64,000 nucleotides of DNA from Nostoc sp. MS1. GTDB lineage: Bacteria; Cyanobacteriota; Cyanobacteriia; Cyanobacteriales; Nostocaceae. Below are positions 51,165 through 62,173 of this stretch, one piece after another. How positions within the stretch are numbered: the stretch's first letter is position 1; each line of letters starts with the position of its first letter. Location: NCBI RefSeq assembly GCF_019976755.1, contig NZ_AP023441.1:806001-870000 (forward strand). Reading direction: 5' to 3'. The notes under the pieces were generated by a model. It made no database searches. It was given only the letters and a program-made list of their open reading frames with translations, and was not told where the DNA came from. A program made the position numbers and the translations under genes.

Positions 51165-51806
51165 TCAACAGTCACCACAGTTACGGTCTAATGACCAATG
51201 ACCAATGACTAATAACAAATTTAGTAAATATACTCAGCAATTTGTTCAACCTGAGCATTTTTCCTATTTACAACTTGATACAAATACTTTTAGTCCCCAA
51301 AATTCCCAATTGGCGGCTTAGTTTACCTAAAATTTGTTGGTTGACATCTTGCGCATAATAAAGTATGGCGCATATAATGCGATCTTAATACTAAATGATT
51401 TCTTATCCTGCCGTTAACTTTCTCATTCACAGAAGTTTACGGCTGGAGGAATCATCTTAGGTAAACATTACGCTTTTACGTTACATATTCTCTTATGAGT
51501 TTTGTTGATAGTTAACTGTTAACTGTTAACAACCCAGTAAAGAAGGATATGTAAAGTTAGAGTCGTAAAAAACAAGGTAAACTTACCCGAAATCTGTCAA
51601 AACAGACTTGGGTACTATATCACTAGGCTCAAGCACAGAGCCAAAAACAGCAGAAAATTACCCATTAAGGATGTAGGCAATCTGTCAAATAATTGTTATC
51701 TTTCTTAATACAGAGGAACAATTAGGGCAGGTACTATCACAAGTCCTATTCCTGTGGGACTTCTGTAACCGACATAACTTCTACACTTGTCTATTAGGAG
51801 TCTGTT
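51165..51806 (+). promoter_or_regulatory. Long leader and promoter region of nblA
   Basis: 642 bases with no gene. It has short repeats ATGACCA/ATGACTA (51192-51212) and GTTAACT units (51511-51529), a perfect TTGACA at about 51342-51347 with only a weak TATGGC 17 bases on, and a repeated ATCTGTCAAA (about 51592 and 51678). No GTA-N8-TAC (NtcA consensus) was found by eye. nblA has an AGGAG ribosome site at about 51797. Confidence 0.4.
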
Positions 51807-52004
51807 ATGAACCAACCTATTGAACTGTCCTTGGAACAACAATTCAGCATTCGCTCATTCGCAACTCAAGTACAAAACATGAGCCATGACCAAGCTAAAG
51901 ATTTTTTAGTCAAGCTTTATGAGCAAATGGTTGTCCGCGAAGCCACCTATCAAGAATTACTCAAACATCAGTGGGGCTTAGATTCTGGCTCCACTATGGC
52001 ATAG
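51807..52004 (+). CDS. nblA: Phycobilisome degradation protein NblA
   Basis: 65 residues: MNQPIELSLEQQFSIRSFAT, then MSHDQAKDFLVKLYEQMVVR and EATYQELLKHQWGLD, the standard NblA helical hairpin. NblA binds phycobiliproteins and brings Clp protease to dismantle phycobilisomes when nitrogen or other nutrients run out. The start is set by AGGAG 5 bases upstream. The stand-alone position with a 642-base leader fits stress-regulated expression, although no NtcA box was recognised. Confidence 0.95.
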   Translation: MNQPIELSLEQQFSIRSFATQVQNMSHDQAKDFLVKLYEQMVVREATYQELLKHQWGLDSGSTMA

Positions 52005-52473
52005 AGAAATTTGTGTCGCAGTGGGCGACCTCCTTCTCTTGCTCAGTTCCCAGGAGGAAAGGAGCTGGGGATGCTGGGGCGTCAACTTTCGACAAAATCA
52101 ACTCAACACTGAAACTAATAACCCAAAGCTAAAAGCGGCAATTACTTTAGCCGTTGTGTAGTATTTAAACTTAATCTCGTTTGACGCTTCGTGTATTAAT
52201 TTTGTTTGTGCTAGTAAATTTTATCTATGGACATGATTGTTAGTCATTGTGTACTTACAGGCATTAAACTTTCAAACGCCTTAAGTAAATAAAACCTGCT
52301 TAACGTTTAATCAGGAGTTTTTGATTTACTAACACTGTTGATTATTATATTTATTACCAATAAGGCTTACAACCTAAATATATATATATTTCATAAAAGT
52401 TTACATATTGCGTAATAATTTGCAATATTACTGATGTAGGGTCTAAACATAAGAGCAACGTAATTCATCTACC
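52005..52473. other. Gene-free spacer after nblA
   Basis: 469 bases. CTCCTT (52030-52035) and AAGGAG (52058-52063) could make a weak 3' stem after nblA. Further on is AT-rich sequence with an ATATATATAT run near 52379-52390. No ORF or clear terminator was seen. Confidence 0.4.
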
Positions 52474-54036
52474 TTAACCGTACAGGTTAACTGGAGTATC
52501 TGTATTAATAGCCGCCAACTTAGCTAATACTTGGGGCTTAATCTTTTGATATTCTCCTTTAAGCAGGTTTTTACTCATTCGGGGATCACCAGATGACACA
52601 AATGTTCTTGCCACAGCTAACCACTGTTGCAGTCGTTGACGTTGAATCGGCGCAACAGTGGCTGTTAAAACATGAGAACAACGGTTTGGTGATTCCCTGG
52701 CAAAGAATAGTAACCGATAGTCACCAGTTTTAATTAACAAACTGACTATTTCTTGAGCCATAGTAGTTTTGAGGTCAAGATAGTAGGGCAACCATTTAGC
52801 TCCATATTGACGGTTATGGATTACTGTGATCCATAACAGCATAGGATGAGGCGCTGTGATAAATAAAAATTGATTGTAACGGGTACAACTGAGGCGTTTA
52901 TAGATTTCAGCTTCCGATAGCATTATCCACAAAGCTGGTACAGTTTCGCCGTTGACGTTGATAGGCTGAGGAAAAACTATATCAGCGATTGGTTTATTTT
53001 GAGGCCAAGAAGTATTATGAGTAACTTTTTCTTTAGGTAAAGATGGCTGGGAATCTACATTTACCTCTGGTTGAGCCGCAGCGTTAAGAGTTAAGGTAGC
53101 GGTGGGTTGATACTCGTTTTGATTATCCTGCCTAAATGAGTATTTACTCAGTTGCTGTTCCACAGAATCTAAAACTTGCAAAATCTCACCGATATTCTGA
53201 GGACGTTCTTTCGCTGTCTTAGCTAAACATCGCATAACTAAACTTTCTAGTACTTGGGGAATTGCTAACTCAGAACTAATATCAGCAATAGTACGTGGCG
53301 GTTGCAGGTGATGAGTTTTGTACCACGCACCAAAAGAATGGGTAGGTGCGACTAGCGGCATTTTGCTTGTGAGCATTTCAAACATCATCACACCTAAACT
53401 GTAGATATCCGATCGATTATCTAATTCTTTGCCCTCCATCTGTTCGGGCGAAGAATAAGCCAATGTTCCCAGATAAAATTTTGTTTGGTCGCCATTAGAC
53501 TGTAATAATTTAGCAATACCAAAATCTAAAACTTTAACCAATTCTCCAAAACTGGGGTCTTGAATTACCAAAATATTACTAGGCTTGATATCACGATGGA
53601 TAATTGGGTAAACCTTGCCATCAACAGGAATACCATCATGAGCGGACTGTAAACCCAAGCAAATTTGTCGCGTAATACTTACAAACCTGGATAAAGATAG
53701 ATTTTGTTTGCGAATTACTTGGCTGAGGCTTTGCCCTTGTAGATATTCCATGACATAGAAAGGTACTTTATTTTCATCTACGCCATAGTCCATCACTCGC
53801 ACAACATGAATACTTCTTTGCCCAAGTAAAGCACAGGTTTTCGCTTCTTGCTCGAAGCGTTCTTGCAAACGCATTTTCTCATTGTGCATCGATAAGGCAA
53901 GAAATTTTACCGCAACAGGAACACCTCCCAACAAAACATCCTTAGCACAATAAACTTTACCCATCGCTCCAGAACCAATTAACTCCTGAAGCTGGTATCT
54001 ATTGCCAAGAACACGATTTATGTTGGGGTCTGACAT
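52474..54036 (-). CDS. Ser/Thr protein kinase, soluble, PknA/B-like N-terminal kinase
   Basis: 520 residues, no membrane span. The kinase domain is residues 13-290: IGSGAMGKVY, PVAVKFLALSM, IIHRDIKPSNILV, VKVLDFGIAKLL, and YSSPEQMEGKELDNRSDIYS, more like general bacterial kinases than the GAGGFGET cluster at 24906-35650. Residues 360-520 form a separate C-terminal domain (VFPQPINVNGETVPALWIML, QEIVSLLIKTGDYRLLFFA, VAPIQRQRLQQWLAVARTFV) of unknown family. It is convergent with nblA and so is not an operon partner of the PP2C gene 1.3 kb away, though that could still reverse its action. Confidence 0.85.
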   Translation of the reverse strand: MSDPNINRVLGNRYQLQELIGSGAMGKVYCAKDVLLGGVPVAVKFLALSMHNEKMRLQERFEQEAKTCALLGQRSIHVVRVMDYGVDENKVPFYVMEYLQGQSLSQVIRKQNLSLSRFVSITRQICLGLQSAHDGIPVDGKVYPIIHRDIKPSNILVIQDPSFGELVKVLDFGIAKLLQSNGDQTKFYLGTLAYSSPEQMEGKELDNRSDIYSLGVMMFEMLTSKMPLVAPTHSFGAWYKTHHLQPPRTIADISSELAIPQVLESLVMRCLAKTAKERPQNIGEILQVLDSVEQQLSKYSFRQDNQNEYQPTATLTLNAAAQPEVNVDSQPSLPKEKVTHNTSWPQNKPIADIVFPQPINVNGETVPALWIMLSEAEIYKRLSCTRYNQFLFITAPHPMLLWITVIHNRQYGAKWLPYYLDLKTTMAQEIVSLLIKTGDYRLLFFARESPNRCSHVLTATVAPIQRQRLQQWLAVARTFVSSGDPRMSKNLLKGEYQKIKPQVLAKLAAINTDTPVNLYG

Positions 54037-54873
<837 letters not shown>

Positions 54874-54890
54874 ATATTCTGGAAGGGGAA

Positions 54891-55044
54891 AATGTCATTA
54901 GTCATTAGTCATTGGTCATTAGTCCATAGTCCATAGTCAACAGTCATTAGTTTTTCTCCCCCACTCCCGGTTGGTGAATCTCGACTCCGCTCGATTATCG
55001 CGTAGCCGTTCGCGTTAGCGCCTCGCAGAGAACCACATCTCCCC
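54891..55044. repeat. Heptamer and interspersed repeats
   Basis: GTCATTA/GTCCATA/GTCAACA units (54893-54950) and a member of the GC-rich family (ATCGCGTAGCCGTTCGCGTT, GCGCCTCGCAGAGAAC at 54997-55033). The segment precedes a MITE-like element; together they fill the 320-base space. Confidence 0.7.
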
Positions 55045-55171
55045 CAATACGGTTCGGATAAGCATTTTGAACTAATAATTAATTGGTTTGGGGAAAAGGT
55101 TAAAGGGTAAGGGTTAAAGGTTTTTTCTTCCCTTTTCCCCTTCGCCTTTCCCCTTTAACCGAACCGTATTG
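55045..55171. mobile_element. MITE-like element with 13-bp terminal inverted repeats
   Basis: CAATACGGTTCGG (55045-55057) and CCGAACCGTATTG (55159-55171) are exact inverted copies. Inside, GGGGAAAAGG and GGTTAAAGGG have inverse partners CCTTTTCCCC and CCCTTTAACC, so the whole can fold back on itself. CATCTCCCCC stands on both sides (55036-55045 and 55172-55181), possibly a target-site duplication, although such C-rich text is common here. It has no coding capacity. Confidence 0.6.
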
Positions 55172-55193
55172 CATCTCCCCCCACTCCCCGACT

Positions 55194-56372
55194 TCACGCT
55201 AGATGAATTTCTCCCAACAAAACTTCTGCTGGTGCGCCTGTGGCTGTGGGTAGGTTGCCGGGAAGACCTAGTTGTCGCCAGTAGGCTAAAATGGCGAAGG
55301 CGATCGCTTCTTTAAAGTCTGCGTTTAAGCCTGCTTCGTCTGTGGTGAGGACGGGAATTGTGTCTAAGGCTAGTTGTAGTCTTTGTTTTAAGTACAGGTT
55401 ACGGCTACCACCACCACATAAATATACACGTTGTGGCATTTGAGGTAAAAAGGTGCGGTAACTGTGAACAATGGACGCTACCGTTAGTTCTGTGATTGTT
55501 GCTAACATATCTGCTGGGCTGAGTTGGTATGGTTCCGCGTCTTGGAAACATTGATTTAGGTAAGCTACACCAAACAACTCCCGACCTGTAGATTTAGGTG
55601 GTGGTAAATGAAAGTATTCTTGAGTCAGCCATTGTTCTACTAGGGAATAACATGGAGTTCCACTGGCTGCCCATTTACCGCCTTCATCATAAGTTTTAGT
55701 ACCACTACTGAGACGTTCTACTGCTAAATCTAATAGGCTATTGCTTGGGCCAGTATCCCAAGCGCGAATTTTTGAAAGCCAGTTATCGGTACGAGGTGGG
55801 ATGTAAGCGACATTACCGATGCCACCTAAATTTTGAATACAACGACTCTCATGAGGATGGCTTAGTAAAAAGGCATCAACTCTGGGAACAAGGGGCGCAC
55901 CATGACCACCAATGGCAATATCTGCAACACGGAAATTACTGACAGTGGTAATTCCTGTTAAATAAGCAATTAAATCACCCCGGCCAAGCTGGAGGGTGTA
56001 GCCAAGATTCTTTTTCCCTACTTCCCTTGCTTGTGGTGGTCTATGATACACAGTTTGACCGTGAGAACCGATTAAAACTGCTGGCTGATGACCTTCTTGA
56101 ATTTTTTGGGCAGCTTGGGCAAAAGCTTGGGCGATCGCATCATCTATTTGCGCTAATTCCAACATAGAAATAGCTTCACCTGCACAAATTGCTAATATGC
56201 GTTCTCTTAAATCCGCAGGGTAAGGATATGTTTCTCCTGCTAACAACTCGACTTTAATATCTAAATCTGTACCAGAAATCTCTACTAGGGCTGCATCTAT
56301 ACCATCTACAGATGTGCCACTGATTAAACCTATAACGCGCTGGGGAAGGGCAGATGCTTCAGTGAGAGACAT
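55194..56372 (-). CDS. anmK: Anhydro-N-acetylmuramic acid kinase
   Basis: Converts 1,6-anhydro-MurNAc from wall turnover to MurNAc-6-phosphate, the first recycling step. Motifs: VIGLISGTSVDGIDAALVEI (nucleotide and substrate loop), GSHGQTVYHRPP, RVADIAIGGHGAPLVPRVD, IQNLGGIGNVAYIPP and RAWDTGPSNSLLD, then the end VYLCGGGSRNLYLKQ. The frame begins with TTG (56402), but ATG at 56372 (MSLTEASALPQRVIG) fits the family. Length 392 is slightly long. It is a single gene. Confidence 0.9.
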   Translation of the reverse strand: MSLTEASALPQRVIGLISGTSVDGIDAALVEISGTDLDIKVELLAGETYPYPADLRERILAICAGEAISMLELAQIDDAIAQAFAQAAQKIQEGHQPAVLIGSHGQTVYHRPPQAREVGKKNLGYTLQLGRGDLIAYLTGITTVSNFRVADIAIGGHGAPLVPRVDAFLLSHPHESRCIQNLGGIGNVAYIPPRTDNWLSKIRAWDTGPSNSLLDLAVERLSSGTKTYDEGGKWAASGTPCYSLVEQWLTQEYFHLPPPKSTGRELFGVAYLNQCFQDAEPYQLSPADMLATITELTVASIVHSYRTFLPQMPQRVYLCGGGSRNLYLKQRLQLALDTIPVLTTDEAGLNADFKEAIAFAILAYWRQLGLPGNLPTATGAPAEVLLGEIHLA

Positions 56373-56839
56373 GAGACTATTTATAAGTGTTGCTAATAGC
56401 AAGCTGTAGTTTAAGAGATGCTTGTCTTTTTGTCAAAATAAGTGGGGAGTGGTGATTAGAGAATTTTTATTTTTCTCATATCTCATCACCTTCATTTTGC
56501 CCATCCCTTTCATCTCTCCTTATACCATCACCTATATAATTAGGTTTTTGTAAAGATTCAGTATATCTCCTTACAATTAATTCCTTTTAAATCTTTTATT
56601 AACTTTTTCTTAATTTTAATATGTAAACTTCTTTAAAGAAAACAACTAAAAAATACATCAACTATTTGTAATTCTACATAAATATCCTCAGTACACAGGG
56701 AAATCTGCTGTGCTGTCTTTTCATGCGCAATTTCTTTTTACAGCGATCGCCTCTACTTCATCCTTTTTACTTGCGATTTATGTAGGGTTACACATCACAC
56801 CACCAAATACAAATACCAATCTTTAACGGAGAATTATTC
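56373..56839. promoter_or_regulatory. AT-rich control region upstream of the secreted nuclease with Pho-box-like repeat
   Basis: TTTAAATC (56586-56593), ATTAACTT (56598-56605) and CTTAATTT (56609-56616) are spaced about like the cyanobacterial Pho box (PyTTAAPyPy repeated, 3-nt spacers), though the first two deviate. The tract is 225 bases before the start at 56840. A GGAG site (56828-56831) precedes the ATG. Confidence 0.3.
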
Positions 56840-59800
56840 ATGGCCTTAACAGTGGGAAGCATTGCCTTTGTTGGGTTTAACGCAGATGGCAATGACAATC
56901 TTGCGTTTGTGGCACTAACCGACATTAATCCAGGTGAGGTGCTGATTTTTGAGGACAACGAGTGGAACGGTACTAGCTTTAATGATACTAACGAAGGTGC
57001 ATTTAGCTGGACGGCAACAAGTCTAGTTGCGGCTGGTACGATTGTGCGGATTGACAATATTGGCTCAGGTACTATTACCGCCAGCACTGGGACTGTTGTC
57101 ACACCTGTATCTGGACGGGGAAGTAATCGCGGGATTGCTGCTGATAACGAAGTGATTTATGTTTATCAAGGCAGCGCTACATCTCCCACCTTTATTACTG
57201 CGATCGCCAACAGTGGATTTACGGCTACAACAGGACTGTTGACGAATACAGGGTTAACTGCGGGAGTCAATGCCCTTGATTTATCGACAGTTGACACAGG
57301 GGCAGATATTGCCGCTTACGTAGGGACTCGCAGTGGAGAAGCTAGCTTTAGTAGCTATCTGTCACTCATCAATAATGCGGCAAATTGGGTTACTCAAGAT
57401 GCGTCCGGTGATCAGAGTTTTGATAATATTACCCCAGATTTGACTTTTAGCGCCGTTGCCTTTACTGTTGGTTCTACTACCCCCTCAGTTAATCTTTCAG
57501 TCAGTGGGAATACAGGCTCGGAAGCTGGTCAAACGGTAATTACTATCACAGTTACCGCTTCTAGTGCTGTGGTAGATGATCAAACTATAACCCTTGGGGT
57601 GTCAGGAACTGGAATTACCGCAGGTGACTACAGCCTTAGCAACACAATCATCACAATTCCTAATGGACAAACTTCGGGTGCTGTGACCTTTACTGTTGTG
57701 GATGATGCGTTGGTTGAAGGCCCGGAAACGGCTTTGCTGACAATTAGCAATCCCTCTGGGGGTATTGTTCTGGGAAATACCACAACTCAAAACATCACAA
57801 TTACAGATAATGATACCCCAGTAGTACCTACGGTAAGTATTACCGCAACTGATGCTAGCGCCGCAGAATCTAGCACCACTGTTAACACGGGTAGCTTTAC
57901 CCTCACCCGCACTGGAGACACCACTGCCGCCTTGACTGTGACTTACACAGTTAGCGGTACAGCTACTAATGGTATAGATTATAACGGGTTGACAGGTTCA
58001 TTAGTCATTCCCGCAGGTCAAGCATCTGCCACCATTACTATTACTCCGGTTAACGATGCCACAACCGAAGGGAATGAAACGGTTATCCTTTCTTTAGTGG
58101 ATGGAGTCAGTTATGACTTGGGTGCAGTTAACAATGCTACTGTTACCATTGCCGATAATACCACAGGTACATTAAGGAAGGTTGGTAGCTTTACTAGTGC
58201 CAATGGGGCGGAGATTCCCGCCTTTGATCCGGCAAGCGATCGCCTATTCGTGGTAGCAGGTAGCACCGTCGAAATCTACAGCATCAGTAATACAGGAGCT
58301 TTGACAGCATCAGGTAGTTTAAATCCTGGGTTTACTGTACCTGCTGATAACGAAATTATTCCCAACAGCGTGGCAGTTAAGAATGGGACGGTAGCTGTAG
58401 CCTATGCCATTCGTAATACTACAAATAACGCTCAACTTCTTGGAAGAGTTAGCTTCTTTAATGCGGCTGATGGTACTTTCTTGAACTCCGTGGAAGTGGG
58501 CTACCTACCAGATATGCTCACCTTTACCCCCGATGGTACGAAGGTGTTAACTGCCAATGAAGGGGAACCCAATAGTTACGGACAAGCCAATTCTTTTGAT
58601 CCAGAAGGGTCAGTTAGTATTATTAACTTGGCGAATGGGGTTGCTAATGCCACTGTACAAACTGCTGGCTTCACTGCCTTTAATAGTCAAATTGATGCTT
58701 TGAAGGCAGCAGGGGTGCGGATTTTTGGGCCAGGTGCTACCGTCGCTCAAGATGTGGAACCAGAATACATCGCTTTTTCTGGAGATGGGACAAAAGCTTA
58801 TGTGACATTGCAAGAAAACAACGCCCTAGCAATTGTCGATATAGCCACGGCAACGGTGACACAGATTATACCTTTGGGGAGAAAAGACTACAGCCTGCCA
58901 GGAAATGGCATAGACCCCAGCGATCGCGATAATGGGATTAATATTCGTCAGGTTCCAGTCTTTGGATTGTATCAACCGGATGCGATCGCCAGCTATACGG
59001 TCAATGGGCAAACCTACTACATCACTGCCAATGAAGGTGATTCCCGTGATTATACTGGTTTCAGTGAAGAGGTAAGGGTTGGTAGCAATAGTTATGTTCT
59101 CGATCCCACTATCTTTCCTGATGCGGCAACTTTGAAGCAAAATGCCAACTTGGGACGATTAACAGTGACGAATGCTACAGGAGATACCGATGGGGATGGG
59201 GATTTTGACCGGATTGAGGCATTTGGTGGGCGATCGTTCTCTATCAGGGACAGCAACGGCAATCTAGTGTTTGATAGTGGTGATCAGCTAGAGCGAATCA
59301 CTGCTGCCCAAGTACCCAGTTTATTCAACTCTGATGGTAGCTTTACCTCTCCCAACTTCGATACCCGCAGCGACAATAAAGGCCCCGAACCTGAAGGAGT
59401 GGTTATTGGTGTAGTCAATAATCGCGTCTACGCCTTTATCGGACTTGAACGCACGGGAGATATCATTGTTTACGAAGTTACCGACCCAACTAGACCACAA
59501 TTTATTGAGTACATCAATACACCAGAAGATATTGCTATTGAAGGTTTAACCTTTATTTCAGCTGCTGATAGCCCCACAGGCAAACCTTTGTTGGTGACAG
59601 CGAACGAAGTTAGTAGAACTGTAGGTGTATTTGAATTTACACCCCCCGTTCGTATCAGTGATATTCAAGGCACTACCCACATTTCCCCCTTCAATGGTCA
59701 GGCTGTAAGAAATGTTCAAGGTATTGTTACGGCGATCGCATCCAACGGTTTCTACATCCAAGACCCCAATCCCGACAACAATATAGCAACTTCCGAAGGG

Positions 59801-61879
59801 ATTTTCGTCTTTACTAATAACTCTCTCATACTCAGCGCCCGGAGAGTGGGAGAAGCTGTCTTGGTGAGTGGTACGGTTTCCGAGTTTCGTCCTGGTGGTA
59901 GTGCTAACAACTTGACTGTTACCCAAATCGGCAATAACAACAGTGTGCAATCCTTGAGTGTGAGTGCTTGGACAACTGCACCTAACACCACTATTACCCC
60001 GACTATCTTAGGTAGTGGCGGACGGACGATACCAACTCAGGTAATTAACAACGACTTCACCACCCAAGGCAATGTGGAAACAGGGGGAGATTTCGATCCA
60101 ATTAATGAAGGTATCGACTTCTACGAAAGCTTGGAAGGAATGTTAGTCCAAGTTAACAATCCAGTCGCTACTTCCCCGACAGCTAACTTTGGTTCCTCGG
60201 AAGAAATTTGGGTACTAGCCGATAATGGGATAAATGCCACTAGCCGCACTGCACGCGGTGGTAGCTTGATTACACCTAGCGATTTCAACCCAGAACGGAT
60301 TCAAATTGATGATTTAATCAACGGGTCTACTACCTTGCCGAGTGTGAATGTAGGGTCGCAACTCAGCACGATTACAGGTGTAGTCAATTACGATTTCAAC
60401 AATTATGAAGTATTAGTGCCATCTGCCCCAACAGTGGTACAGCCATCACCATTACAAAAAGAAGTCACAAACCTAACTGGTAGCACCACTCAATTAACAG
60501 TTGCTACCTTTAACGTAGAAAACCTCGACCCTGGTGATGATGGGGCAAAGTTTAACGCCCTAGCTGCTGCAATTGTCAACAATTTGCGATCGCCCGACAT
60601 TATCAGTTTGGAGGAAATTCAGGACAACAACGGCCCCATCAACGATAGTGTAGTTGATGCCAGTGTCACATTCCAGAGATTGGTTGATGCCATTGTTGCG
60701 GCTGGCGGCCCCACCTACGAATATCGGCAAATCAACCCTGTTGATGACCAAGACGGCGGAGAACCAGGGGGTAACATTCGCGTCGGCTTCCTGTACAACC
60801 CTAACCGGGTTCGCTTTGTGGAACGTTCTTTACGACGGCTAACAGATACTAACTTGGAAGATGGAGATGCTTTCGCCAATAGCCGTAAACCATTGGTGGG
60901 TCAGTTCTTCTTTAATGGTGAAATAGTCACAGTTGTAGGGAATCACTTTAATTCCAAAGGCGGTGATCAACCCTTATTCGGCCCCAACCAACCCCCCGCC
61001 CTCAGCAGCGAAATTCAACGCAATCAACAAGCCACCATCGTCAGCAATTTTGTTCAGGGCATTCTCACCACTAATGCCAATGCTAATGTGATTGTGGCGG
61101 GTGACTTGAACGACTTTGAGTTTTCCCAACCAGTCAGCATTTTAGAAAGTGGTGGATTAAATACTCTGATTGAAACCTTACCAGAGAATGAGCGTTATAC
61201 CTACAACTTCCAAGGCAACGCGCAAGCACTAGATCACGTCTTGGTGAGTGAGAATTTATTCTCCCTGTTGGATGGCTATGATGTGGTTCACATCAACTCT
61301 GAGTTTGCGGATCAAGTCAGTGACCATGATCCGGTGGTTGCCCAATTTAATATTGAGGCAGGTATCACTTTAAATGGTGGTAATGGTCAAGACACCCTTA
61401 ATGGTAGAAGCGGCAACGACACGATTAACGGTGGTAATGGTAATGATGTCTTGTATGGCAACCGAGGAAACGATACCTTAATAGGTGGTAATGGTGATGA
61501 TGTCTTGTGGGGTGGAGCTGGTGCTGATTCCCTCAACGGTGGCAATGGTAACGATGTCTTAATTGGGGGATTAGGTAAGGATATCCTAACGGGTGGTCAT
61601 GGTAGCGATCGCTTTGTCTACAATGCCTGGAATGAAGGTACAGACACCATAACTGATTTCCAAACCAGCCAAGACATTCTGGATTTAAGGGTTGTGTTTC
61701 AATCCTTGGGTGTAACTTCCGTTACCAGCGACTTCCTGCAATTCTCTCAATCTGGTAGCAAGACTTTGGTACAGATTGACCAAAATGGCGCAGTTGGTGG
61801 GGCGATTTTTAGTACATTGGTAGTCTTAAATGGAGTGAGTGCGAATAATTTAGCGATCGGTACAAATGTGCTAGTGTAA
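56840..61879 (+). CDS. Large secreted multi-domain nuclease with RTX repeats
   Basis: 1679 residues without Sec signal. Domains: a lamin-tail/DUF-like N-terminus (about 1-205); two Calx-beta units (about 213-443, ending ITDNDTPVVP and TIADNTTG); a choice-of-anchor-I beta-propeller (445-935, ANEGEPNSYG, NEGDSRDYTGF, YAFIGLERTGDIIVYEVTD); an OB-fold/nuclease-associated region (937-1200, VQGIVTAIASNGFYIQDPNP); an endonuclease/exonuclease/phosphatase domain (1219-1503, LTVATFNVENLDPGDDG, IISLEEIQDNNG, GNHFNSKGG, VIVAGDLNDFE, DQVSDHDPVVAQF); and RTX nonapeptides (1510-1590, GGNGQDTLNG and others). A C-terminal tail suits type I secretion. It resembles ExeM/NucH-type nucleases and likely frees phosphate or nucleotides from extracellular DNA. 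Confidence 0.85.
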   Translation: MALTVGSIAFVGFNADGNDNLAFVALTDINPGEVLIFEDNEWNGTSFNDTNEGAFSWTATSLVAAGTIVRIDNIGSGTITASTGTVVTPVSGRGSNRGIAADNEVIYVYQGSATSPTFITAIANSGFTATTGLLTNTGLTAGVNALDLSTVDTGADIAAYVGTRSGEASFSSYLSLINNAANWVTQDASGDQSFDNITPDLTFSAVAFTVGSTTPSVNLSVSGNTGSEAGQTVITITVTASSAVVDDQTITLGVSGTGITAGDYSLSNTIITIPNGQTSGAVTFTVVDDALVEGPETALLTISNPSGGIVLGNTTTQNITITDNDTPVVPTVSITATDASAAESSTTVNTGSFTLTRTGDTTAALTVTYTVSGTATNGIDYNGLTGSLVIPAGQASATITITPVNDATTEGNETVILSLVDGVSYDLGAVNNATVTIADNTTGTLRKVGSFTSANGAEIPAFDPASDRLFVVAGSTVEIYSISNTGALTASGSLNPGFTVPADNEIIPNSVAVKNGTVAVAYAIRNTTNNAQLLGRVSFFNAADGTFLNSVEVGYLPDMLTFTPDGTKVLTANEGEPNSYGQANSFDPEGSVSIINLANGVANATVQTAGFTAFNSQIDALKAAGVRIFGPGATVAQDVEPEYIAFSGDGTKAYVTLQENNALAIVDIATATVTQIIPLGRKDYSLPGNGIDPSDRDNGINIRQVPVFGLYQPDAIASYTVNGQTYYITANEGDSRDYTGFSEEVRVGSNSYVLDPTIFPDAATLKQNANLGRLTVTNATGDTDGDGDFDRIEAFGGRSFSIRDSNGNLVFDSGDQLERITAAQVPSLFNSDGSFTSPNFDTRSDNKGPEPEGVVIGVVNNRVYAFIGLERTGDIIVYEVTDPTRPQFIEYINTPEDIAIEGLTFISAADSPTGKPLLVTANEVSRTVGVFEFTPPVRISDIQGTTHISPFNGQAVRNVQGIVTAIASNGFYIQDPNPDNNIATSEGIFVFTNNSLILSARRVGEAVLVSGTVSEFRPGGSANNLTVTQIGNNNSVQSLSVSAWTTAPNTTITPTILGSGGRTIPTQVINNDFTTQGNVETGGDFDPINEGIDFYESLEGMLVQVNNPVATSPTANFGSSEEIWVLADNGINATSRTARGGSLITPSDFNPERIQIDDLINGSTTLPSVNVGSQLSTITGVVNYDFNNYEVLVPSAPTVVQPSPLQKEVTNLTGSTTQLTVATFNVENLDPGDDGAKFNALAAAIVNNLRSPDIISLEEIQDNNGPINDSVVDASVTFQRLVDAIVAAGGPTYEYRQINPVDDQDGGEPGGNIRVGFLYNPNRVRFVERSLRRLTDTNLEDGDAFANSRKPLVGQFFFNGEIVTVVGNHFNSKGGDQPLFGPNQPPALSSEIQRNQQATIVSNFVQGILTTNANANVIVAGDLNDFEFSQPVSILESGGLNTLIETLPENERYTYNFQGNAQALDHVLVSENLFSLLDGYDVVHINSEFADQVSDHDPVVAQFNIEAGITLNGGNGQDTLNGRSGNDTINGGNGNDVLYGNRGNDTLIGGNGDDVLWGGAGADSLNGGNGNDVLIGGLGKDILTGGHGSDRFVYNAWNEGTDTITDFQTSQDILDLRVVFQSLGVTSVTSDFLQFSQSGSKTLVQIDQNGAVGGAIFSTLVVLNGVSANNLAIGTNVLV

Positions 61880-62173
61880 TACCACTTGGACGAATAATAG
61901 CTAAATATGTAGAGGAGTAAGGGTATAGGTGTTTAAACCCTTACTCCCCTACATCTAGTCTAAACAGATAATGTTGATGCGTAAGTAAGTCGGTGAGAAA
62001 AAACAAAACTAAGTTAAGAAAGGTAAACAAAGCTATAGCCCTCTTCCCTCCTGCCTTGTCTTCGACACGCTCCGCGAACTGCCTCCTGCCTTGCCATAGC
62101 GATAATCTTTAACACTGAGCTACTTAATCTTAATTACGTAATTACGAATTAGTAAAATTCCTAGTGAGTATCG
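61880..62173. repeat. Spacer with left arm of 35-bp inverted repeat
   Basis: The space holds a 35-base arm (62047-62081, CCTCCTGCCTTGTC...CGCGAACTG) repeated in exact inverse orientation at 62859-62893. Further on TACGTAATTACGAATTAG (62135-62152) is a small inverse element. No gene is apparent. Confidence 0.65.

Noticed and set aside
51340..51395. TTGACA with TATAAT as nblA promoter
   Set aside because: The spacing between TTGACA and TATAAT is about 27 bases, too long; the 17-base alternative is only TATGGC.
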